Of a DNA stretch of 64,000 nucleotides, positions 1 to 6,457 are shown in pieces; the first letter of the stretch is position 1, and each line of letters opens with the position of its first letter. The stretch covers positions 1 through 64,000 of the forward strand of contig CALOAB010000026.1 of assembly GCA_942491185.1 (NCBI GenBank). The letters run 5' to 3'. The position numbers and the translations under genes were made by a program. Source of the DNA: SLRI01 sp942491185. GTDB taxonomy: Bacteria > Pseudomonadota > Alphaproteobacteria > Geminicoccales > Geminicoccaceae. The notes below the pieces were generated by a model, which was not told the origin of the DNA, searched no databases, and saw nothing but the letters and a program-made list of their open reading frames with translations.

Positions 1-181
1 CGTTCAGCCCACCCGTGGAAGCACGCTGGAAGCAAGAGAGCGCGAAAGCCTGCGCAAACTGGTCCCTCGAAGTGAGCGATGGGGTCAGTGCCTCCGATAA
101 CGTAGAGATTCTTTCGCACATTTCAGGCTGAGGCGGCTCCTTTCAGACTGCTGGAAGGAGCTGTGATGGACGAGAAGAACG
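1..181. other. Left flank of IS66 element, no gene seen
   Basis: I see no supportable gene here. The stretch does not continue the IS3 transposase that lies on the other side of the adjacent IS66 element, so it is either unrelated DNA or the product of a rearrangement next to the element. Confidence 0.4.
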
Positions 182-260
182 GTAAGCGATGCGGCTGGCC
201 CATCTGTTCTTGAGCATTTGGGGCGGCGATTCGGGCGATCAGGACTCGAGGATCGTTGAG

Positions 261-700
261 ATGGGGATGTTGCACCAAAGAGAGCACCATTGGGTAGCGG
301 AGCGGCAGAGTACAGGAGCGTTCCGCCTCGAGGTTTTGGAAGGGCCGACGGGTCGGCGTCGCTGGCCGGATGAGGTGAGAAGGCGCGGCTCGTGGCGGAG
401 ACGTTTGCGCTGGGCGTGAGGGTGGGTGGATGTCGCTCGGCGTCGCGATGGTCTGCGGCCGCAGCATTTGTCGACTTGGCGTCGTTTGGCACGACAGGGA
501 AAGCTCGTGCTGCCGGCCGATGATGGGCCGGTCTTTGCACTCCTGCTGCTCGAGGACTGTCTCGGCAGCGGCGCCTGCGCGAGCGTCGCGTGGATCGATC
601 GAGCGTTCGAGGTGGGCGATGTGATGGTTCGCCTGCCGGTCGAGCAGTGCCGCTCGATCGGATTGCGGAGATCGCGGCGGCGCTTCGGGCGCGCCGATGA
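261..700 (+). pseudogene. tnpA: IS66 accessory protein TnpA, frameshifted
   Basis: Three frames together give a TnpA-like protein, a helix-turn-helix accessory protein required for IS66 transposition. From ATG 261 one frame gives a stretch with RLEVLEGPTGRRRWPDEVRR. After a shift near 395 another frame gives GLRPQHLSTWRRLARQGKLV and later VGDVMVRLP. After a second shift near 640 the C-terminus RIAEIAAALRARR ends in TGA at 698-700, overlapping the tnpB start as ATGA. At least two indels make it non-functional unless supplied in trans by another copy. The IS66 assignment is secure; the exact start is a guess. Confidence 0.75.
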
Positions 701-1050
701 TCACGCCCGGGCAACGGATGCCGATCGTGGTGGCGACGAAGCCCGTCGACTTCCGGCGCGGTCATGACGGGCTGGCGGCGACGGTGCAGCGCGAGCTCGG
801 CCTCGACCCGCATTCCGGGCTGACGGTGATTTTCAGGTCCAGGCGCGGCGACCGGTTGAAGATCCTCGTGTGGGACGGCACGGGGCTTGTGATGATCTAC
901 AAGCGCCTGGACGAGGGCCGCTTCGCCTGGCCGGCGGTGAAGGACGGCGTGATGAGGCTGACGCGGGGCCAATTCGAGGCTCTGTTCGAGGGGCTGGACT
1001 GGCGGCGGGTGACGCCCAGACGGGTGCGGCCACCGGAGACCGCGGTGTAG
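697..1050 (+). CDS. tnpB: IS66 family accessory protein TnpB
   Basis: A 117-residue protein of normal TnpB length (IS66 Orf2 family). It contains the conserved stretches PVDFRRGHDGLAA near residue 16, GDRLKILVWDGTGLVMIYKR at about 51-70 and the FAWP motif. TnpB is a small accessory protein needed for IS66 transposition; its biochemical role is not settled. The ATG overlaps the TGA of the broken tnpA (ATGA), the usual translational coupling in this family. The reading frame is intact, in contrast to tnpA upstream. Confidence 0.92.
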   Translation: MITPGQRMPIVVATKPVDFRRGHDGLAATVQRELGLDPHSGLTVIFRSRRGDRLKILVWDGTGLVMIYKRLDEGRFAWPAVKDGVMRLTRGQFEALFEGLDWRRVTPRRVRPPETAV

Positions 1051-1116
1051 AGCCAAGGCTCTGACTCTTAGAGCTTTTTCGGTTGTCCGGGCAGCGGGCT
1101 CTGGTAATCTGACGAC

Positions 1117-2697
1117 ATGCCCGCCGCGCCCACCATGACCGAGATCGCCGCACTGCGCGCCGCGCTCGAGGCGGAGCGCGCGGCCCGGCTCCATCTCGAG
1201 GCGGAGATGGCCGACCAGAAGGCCTATGCGGGGCGGCTCGAGACGCTCTTGCGGGAGATGCGCCGCGCTCGGTTCGGGCCGCGTTCGGAGAAGCTCCACC
1301 CCGACCAGCTCGCGCTGGCGCTCGAGGAGATCGAGACCGCCATCGCCGAGACGAAGACCGGCCACGAGACGCGCCCCGCGGCCGCGGCCGACAAGGCGGC
1401 GAAGGCGGATGCCCGCGAGCGGCCGAAGCCCCATCGAGCGCTGCCCGCCGACCTGCCGCGCATCGAGCGCGTGATCGAGCCTGAAGACCGACGCTGCCCC
1501 TGCGGCTGCGGGGAGATGGTCAAGATCGGCGAGGATCGGTCCCACCGGCTCGACGTCGTGCCGGCGCAGTACCGCGTGTTCGTAACGATCCGGCCCCGCT
1601 ACGCCTGCCCGAGGGGCCGGGCAGGCGTCGGCCAGGCGCCGGCGCCGGCGCATCTGATCGAGGGCGGCCTGCCGACCGAGGCGATGATCGCCCACGTCAT
1701 CGTCTCGAAGTTCTCCGAGCACCTGCCTTTGTATCGCCAGAGCCAGCGGCTCGCCCGCCATGGCGTGACGGTTGACCGCTCGACGCTGGCCGACTGGGTG
1801 GGCGTCGCCGCCTGGCATCTGCGCCCGCTCGTGGACCGGATGACAGAGCTGCTGAAGCGCTCGGGCAAGCTCTTCATGGATGAAACCACGATCCCGGTGC
1901 TCGACCCCGGCCGCGGCAAGACGAAGACAGGGTATCTCTGGGCGATGGCGCGCGACGACCGGCCCTGGGGCGGGGCCGATCCGCCCGGCGTCGTCTTCTC
2001 CTATATCCCGAGCCGGGCCGGGACGCATGCCGAGCAGCTGCTGACAGGCTTCGACGGCGTCCTGCAGGTGGACGGCTATGCCGGCTACAAACGCCTCGCC
2101 AAGGACGAGCGCGAGGGCGGCCGGCCGCTCGTGCTCGCCCAGTGCTGGTGCCACGCGCGACGGAAACTGATCGACGCCACGCCCAAGGCCGGCTCGCCCG
2201 TGGCCGAGGAGGCGCTCCGGCGCATTGCCGCGCTCTACGCCATCGAGGCCGAGATCCGTGGCCGCGGCGCCGAGGAGCGCCGCGCCGTCAGGCAGGCGCG
2301 CTCGAAGCCGCTGGTCGAGGCCCTCGGAGCTTGGCTGTGCGCGCAGAAGGAGCGGCTGTCCGGCGCCAGCCAGATGGGCGAGGCCGTCCGTTACGTCCTC
2401 AAGAGCTGGGAGCCGCTCTGCGTCTTCCTCGACGACGGCCGCGTCGAGATGGACTCGAATAGAATCGAAAATCTCGTCAGGCCCCATGCCCTCACGCGCA
2501 AGAACGCGCTCTTCGCCGGACACGACGAGGGCGCCCAGGCCTGGGCCCGCATTGCCTCGCTGATCGGGACCTGCCGCATGAACGGCGTCGAGCCCTACGG
2601 CTACGTTAAGACCGTGCTCGAGGCGATCGCCGCCGGCCACCCCATGGCCCGCATCGATGAATTGCTCCCCTGGGCCTTCAAGCCAGCGTCAAGCTGA
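1117..2697 (+). CDS. tnpC: IS66 family transposase TnpC
   Basis: A 526-residue DDE transposase of full IS66 length. The N-terminal part (about 1-60) is a leucine-zipper-like helix. A Cys-rich zinc-finger-like segment, CPCGCGEMVKIGED, sits near residue 130. The catalytic core follows: first Asp in LFMDETTIPV (about 254), second Asp in QVDGYAGYKR (about 317), final Glu in DSNRIENLV (about 450). The C-terminus has the usual ARIASLIGTCRMNGVEPYGY segment. It begins 66 bp after tnpB. With intact tnpB but broken tnpA, autonomous mobility is doubtful. The long open frame on the opposite strand is only a codon shadow. Confidence 0.95.
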   Translation: MPAAPTMTEIAALRAALEAERAARLHLEAEMADQKAYAGRLETLLREMRRARFGPRSEKLHPDQLALALEEIETAIAETKTGHETRPAAAADKAAKADARERPKPHRALPADLPRIERVIEPEDRRCPCGCGEMVKIGEDRSHRLDVVPAQYRVFVTIRPRYACPRGRAGVGQAPAPAHLIEGGLPTEAMIAHVIVSKFSEHLPLYRQSQRLARHGVTVDRSTLADWVGVAAWHLRPLVDRMTELLKRSGKLFMDETTIPVLDPGRGKTKTGYLWAMARDDRPWGGADPPGVVFSYIPSRAGTHAEQLLTGFDGVLQVDGYAGYKRLAKDEREGGRPLVLAQCWCHARRKLIDATPKAGSPVAEEALRRIAALYAIEAEIRGRGAEERRAVRQARSKPLVEALGAWLCAQKERLSGASQMGEAVRYVLKSWEPLCVFLDDGRVEMDSNRIENLVRPHALTRKNALFAGHDEGAQAWARIASLIGTCRMNGVEPYGYVKTVLEAIAAGHPMARIDELLPWAFKPASS

Positions 2698-2726
2698 GCC
2701 GACAACGGGGCGGCTGCATCGCTTAC

Positions 2727-2886
2727 CGTTCTCCGAGGGCGAACCCGGTTCGATGAAGGCCGTCCGAGCGCCAACGGCAGTGATCCATCGCTGGACAGGC
2801 TCTCGGCCACGAACGCCGGGCCACTATCTGATCGAACAAAGGCTGGTGGGCCACGCAGGATGAACAGGTCCGTCGGCACATCGATC
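2727..2886 (-). mobile_element. IS3-family element, detached orfB 3' segment
   Basis: Read on the minus strand, this segment encodes the middle of an IS3-family OrfB integrase core: VPTDLFILRGPPAFVRSDSG, then after a one-base shift WITAVGARTAFIEPGSPSEN. It is the direct continuation of the orfB fragment ending at 5497, from which it is separated by the IS66 copy B insertion. The piece stops at the ENG position of the motif usually reading PWENGYCESFN, exactly where IS66 copy A begins. The remaining C-terminal part of orfB is not seen in the window. Confidence 0.85.
2879..2886. repeat. Target-site duplication, left copy
   Basis: CATCGATC, an exact 8-bp duplicate of 5496-5503. It flanks IS66 copy B; 8 bp is the length expected for IS66-family insertion. 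Confidence 0.9.
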
Positions 2887-2974
2887 GAGAGCGCTCCGGC
2901 CTCCCCGCCCTTGCTGATGTACTACGGCCCAGTCGATCATGGGCGGTGGAGCTGGACGAAGGTGTCCACTCTGC

Positions 2975-3374
2975 ATGGTGGACACTTTCGTGGCCGGATC
3001 GCTGTCAGATAGGCGCCGTTATCGGCGCTGGAGTGCCGAAGCGAAGCGGGCGATTTGCCTGGAGCCTCGAGCACCAGGTGTGTCGGTTGCAGCAGGTGGC
3101 GCAGCGGCATGCGGTGAACGCTGCCATCTGGATCTTCAGAGTGGCTTCGCGATCCTCGGTTTGCGCCCGGCGGGATGCTGGAGGGGGCGCCGGTGTTCCC
3201 GCGTCGGTTCAGCTGCATCATGAGGATGCGGCGAGGGGCGCGCCAGCACCGGCCATCGACGGCAGCCATGGCCACGTCGAGATCGTGCTCGGTACCGGCC
3301 ATCGGGTGAGTATCGAGGGCTCATTCGATAGTGCCGCCATTGCCGAACTCTTGAAGGCGCTGACCAAACGATGA
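2975..3374 (+). pseudogene. tnpA: IS66 TnpA, multiply frameshifted
   Basis: The N-terminus is seen from ATG 2975: RRRYRRWSAEAKRAICLEPR and RAPGVSVA. After a shift near 3095 the next frame gives VAQRHAVNAA, another short frame gives WLRDPRFAP around 3140-3170, and the C-terminus HVEIVLGTGHRVSIEGSFDS and IAELLKALTKR ends at the TGA at 3372-3374. The pieces match the usual IS66 TnpA layout (helix-turn-helix followed by an EVVLGNG-type C-terminal motif). At least three indels are needed to join them. Confidence 0.75.
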
Positions 3375-3736
3375 TCCCGGTCCCGGCACAGACGAAGGTG
3401 TGGCCGGCAGCTGGCGTCACCGATGGATGAGGAGGGGCTTCAATGGCCCTCGGCGCTGGCCGAGAAGCAGCTGAGGCAGGACCCTTATTCCGGGGTCATT
3501 CGTCGGTTCGCTTTCCCGTGGGCGCCAAGCGGTGACTCGATTTAAATTGATCTGGTTCGACGGCGAGGGCGCCTGCCTGTTCAGCAAGCGGCTGGAACGC
3601 GGCAGGTCGGTTGGCCCGTCGCCGGGCAGTGGCAGGGCCGTGCAGCGATCACCCGGCGCAGCTGGCGATGTTGCTCGAAGGACGGATTGATTGGCGGCAC
3701 CGCAACGAACCTCGCGCCCACTGGACAACAGGCTGA
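3371..3736 (+). pseudogene. tnpB: IS66 TnpB, frameshifted
   Basis: It begins at an ATGA overlap with the tnpA remnant (MIPVPAQTKVWPAAGVTD). The frame then breaks; later pieces give EKQLRQDPYSG, KLIWFDGEGACLFSKRLERG and AQLAMLLEGRIDW in shifted frames, the normal TnpB order. Clearly inactive. Confidence 0.75.
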
Positions 3737-3813
3737 GTTTCCTTACGCAAATCTACCGGGATGGCTGGGATTATCCATTTCTCCGTCGACGTGATCTGGA
3801 CTGTGATCGGGCC

Positions 3814-5345
3814 ATGCTCAGCGAGACCCAGAGCCCGCCCGACGATCCGGCTGAATTGCGCGATACTCGCGCAGCAGCTGGTCTCTCTCGTCAAGTCGCA
3901 GGCATGCGGATCGCCAAGCTCGAGCACCAGCTTGCGGGCATGCGGCGGCATCAAGCCCGGCAGCCGATCGGAGAGCTCGGACCAGCTCGAGCTGACGCTC
4001 GAGGAAGAGGAGATCGCAGCGGCCAAGGCCACGCCGCCCGACCTTTGCCGAGTGACACCGACGAGACGGTGAAGAAGGAGAAGCCCAAGCGCAAGCCGCT
4101 GCCGGCGGACCTGCCGCGCAACGAGGAGGTGATGTCGCCGGGCGCGGCCTGCGGCCGCCGCGGCGGCAAACTCAAGACGCTGGGCGAGGACGTCACCGAG
4201 GAGCTGGACTATCTGCCAGGCCGGTTCGTGGTGAACCGGATCGTGGCGGCCGCGCATGGCCTGCAAGTGCTGCGAGACCATCTGCCAGGCGCCTTCTCGC
4301 CATCACGACCGATCGAGCGAGGGCGACCGGGACCCGGTCTGCTGGCACACGTGCTGATCAGCAACATGCTGATCACCTTCCCCTTGTACCGGCAGTGGAG
4401 CCAGATCTTCGAGCGTGAGGGCATCGACCTCGACCGCTCGACGCTCTGCGATTGGGTCGGCATGTCGACTGCATCTTCGGAGCCGCTGGCCGACGCCATC
4501 GGACGCCATGTCCTGAGCGGAACGGCGATCTTCGCCGACGACACGCCGCCCAAGATGCAGGCCCCGGAAAAGGACAGGCACAAAGACCGCTCGCATCTGG
4601 ACCTGCCGCTCGCGACGAGCGGCCTTGGCTCGGCCCTGATCCGCCGGCTCGCCTGGTACCGGTTCACGGTCGACCGAAAGGGCAACACCCCGCCGAGCAT
4701 CTCGCCGACTACGAGGGCTGGAGTGCACGCCGACGGCTATTCGGGTTTCAACGAGCTTTACCGTTCGGGCGGCATCCGCGAGGTGGCGTGCGTGGCCCAG
4801 ATCCGCCGCAAGTTCGTCGACGTGTTCCAGGCCGAAAGCCTCGGTCATCGCCGAGGAAGCGATCAAGCGGATCGCCGGGCTCTATGCCGTCGAGAAGGAT
4901 GCGGCCGGGGCCGACCGCCGACCGTCGATGAGCCGCTGCGGGGGGGAGGGAGGCGATCCAGACGGAGAGGGGACCCAGCGCGGGATATCCGGAAGTCCGA
5001 GCGGGAAGGCCATCCGCAGCCCCGAGCGCAAGAAGCCGCCTTACCGACCACGCGCGCCAGGACGAGCCCGACACCAAGCGCCCAGGTGGCGCCGCGGAGC
5101 CGCTGGCGGCAGACGGAACAGCCGGGAATCCGGAAGTCCGAGCTCGCAAGGCCATCCGCTAGCCCCGAGCGCTTCAAGAAGCTCCGCCCTTATCTCGACC
5201 ACGGTTGCCGAGCCCGAAACAATCCCGCGAAAGAGCCATGAAGCCTATTCTCTGGGCCGGTCAATTTCCTTCGTCGGCTCCGAGGGCGGCGGCAAGGCAG
5301 CCGCGATTGCCATTCCCCGGGCGGAATGGGAAAACCGAACCGGGG
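3814..5345 (+). pseudogene. tnpC: IS66 transposase TnpC, frameshifted
   Basis: An open frame from ATG 3814 gives the N-terminal leucine-rich helix (AKLEHQLAGMRR), the KPKRKPLPADLPR linker, a degraded zinc-finger region and the integrase core with DRSTLCDWVG, IFADDTPPKM (first Asp) and HADGYSGFNELY (second Asp). From about 4850 the sequence drifts through other frames. The family C-terminus reappears in another frame as SLGRSISFVGSEGGGKAAAI around 5250-5310. The last catalytic Glu region is not readable in one frame. The gene is dead. Confidence 0.8.
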
Positions 5346-5495
5346 TGGATCCGAAGCGGCGGCACAGCGACGCGGAGAGCAACGGTGAAAAAAAGAACAT
5401 CACGAACATCGACGCACGCGTGAGGGAGGCACGCTCAACCCGAACGTACACAGCAGCAGCCCAGCGGCCGTAGGGCGGGCCAACCGGACGCTCTC

Positions 5496-5503
5496 CATCG
5501 ATC
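5496..5503. repeat. Target-site duplication, right copy
   Basis: CATCGATC, identical to 2879-2886. It marks the right boundary of IS66 copy B inside the IS3 orfB. Confidence 0.9.
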
Positions 5504-6072
5504 ACGTCGACTGACGAGAGCTTCCTGCGGACCCGGATTGCCACGCTCTCGCGGGTGAACGCGTCCAGCACGTTCAGCGTCCGGAAGGCCCGGCCGTCAT
5601 GGGTGCGATGGTGGACAAAGTCGTCGGACCATCATCCGTCAGCAGGCGGATGATCCGCTTCCCGGAGGGACGGCGGTCAGGAGACTTTGGGCGTTCAGCT
5701 CGAAGCCGAATACAGGAGCCGTCGTTCAGCCAGAAACGCCCCCGCTTTGGTTGACGAGCAGGTACTTTGAGCCCATCGCGCGCCAGCAGGCCGCGCGATC
5801 CGACCATGCAATGGCGGCGGTCAGCAGACCGCCGAGGGGAGCCGCCACAGTCGTTCGACCCGCTTGTCGTTGACCGACCACCCGGCATCGCGCAGCAGGG
5901 CTGCGATCCGGCGATAGCCGTAACGACCATAACGGCGGGCCAGCTCGATCATGTCCGCGACCAGGCAGTCCTCGTCGTCACGACCGCGTGGGGCATGACG
6001 CTGCGTCGAGCGGTGCTCCCCCGTGCACCCGGCAGGCCCGGCGCTCGGAGACCCCGAGAAGAGTGCGAACAT
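5497..6072 (-). pseudogene. IS3 family OrfB transposase, frameshifted and interrupted
   Basis: Minus-strand pieces in order: STQRHAPRGRDDEDCLVADM and IELARRYGRYGYRRIAALLR (OrfB N-terminal HTH region), then in a second frame DGLKVPARQPKRGRFWLNDG, then in a third MLDAFTRESVAIRVRRKLSS and VDVID at the IS66 junction. The catalytic core continues at 2886 and is truncated there. Several indels plus the insertion make it inactive. Confidence 0.82.
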
Positions 6073-6102
6073 GGTCGATACACTGGCGACGGTGCCTGGG
6101 GC

Positions 6103-6400
6103 TCAGACGTTTCCCCGCGCTGCCTCGCTCAGGATCTGCTTGTCGAGACTGCGATCCGAGACGGCCCGACGAAGCCGCTCGTTCTCTTTCTCCAGGGTTC
6201 TAAGCTGGCTCCAGATCCTTCAGTCGGCGCAGCTGGTCACCGTTGAGCCCGCCATACGCCTTGCGCCAGCGATAATACGCGACCTCGCTGACACCCAGCT
6301 GCCGGATCGCTTCCGCCATCGGCATGCCCTGGCTTTGCAAAACCTCCGCCTGCCGCAGCTTGCCGACAATCTCCTCCGGCTTGTAACGCTGCCTCGCCAT
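6103..6400 (-). pseudogene. IS3 family OrfA, frameshifted
   Basis: The first 66 codons are open and typical: MARQRYKPEEIVGKLRQAEV, then GMPMAEAIRQLGVSEVAYYR (helix-turn-helix) and GGLNGDQLRRLKDLE. A small insertion near 6200 brings an early stop. The remaining OrfA helix (ENERLRRAVSD, DKQILSEAARGNV) continues in another frame to a TGA at 6103-6105. OrfA is the DNA-binding subunit that is fused to OrfB by programmed frameshifting in active IS3 elements; here the copy is decayed. Confidence 0.85.
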
Positions 6401-6457
6401 CTCTGGCCCTCCTCATTCCTGAACATAAAGGTGGACCAATTCACTGGGGGAGGATCA

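Larger units (their letters stand above)
182..2726 (+). mobile_element. IS66-family insertion sequence (copy A)
   Basis: A 2545-bp element bounded by imperfect inverted repeats that start with the typical IS66 terminus GTAAGCG: GTAAGCGATGCGGCTGGCCC at 182-201 against GTAAGCGATGCAGCCGCCCC read inward from 2726 (17 of 20 match). It carries the usual tnpA-tnpB-tnpC order, with tnpA broken and tnpB and tnpC open. The expected 8-bp direct target duplication is absent: the outer flanks are GAAGAACG on the left and CGTTCTCC on the right, which match as an inverted rather than a direct repeat. The right flank is IS3 orfB sequence and the left flank is not. The element therefore probably took part in a deletion or inversion after insertion. 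Confidence 0.9.
2887..5495 (+). mobile_element. IS66-family insertion sequence (copy B), decayed
   Basis: A 2609-bp element flanked by a perfect 8-bp direct repeat. The termini are related inverted repeats beginning GAGAGCG: GAGAGCGCTCCGGCC on the left and GAGAGCGTCCGG on the right read inward. These differ from copy A (GTAAGCG), so this is a different IS66 subtype. All three genes (tnpA, tnpB, tnpC) can be recognised, but every one has several frameshifts, so the copy is long dead. It interrupts the orfB of an IS3-family element between codons for VDVID and VPTDLF. Confidence 0.9.
5496..6457 (-). mobile_element. IS3-family (IS407/IS51-like) element, 5' part
   Basis: The orfA-proximal part of an IS3-family element on the minus strand. 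Its outer end reads TGATCCTCCC inward from 6457. It contains a degraded orfA and the first half of orfB, and continues at 2727-2886 beyond the IS66 copy B insertion. The outer terminus touches the stop codon of the 2-hydroxyacid dehydrogenase gene: the CTA at 6458-6460 is that gene's TAG. A second, nearly identical terminus in the same orientation is at 10709-10799. Confidence 0.85.

Noticed and set aside
85..2640. 851-codon open frame on the minus strand across IS66 copy A
   Set aside because: It is the antisense shadow of tnpC in GC-rich DNA; no domain is visible, and the opposite strand encodes a complete transposase with its DDE residues.
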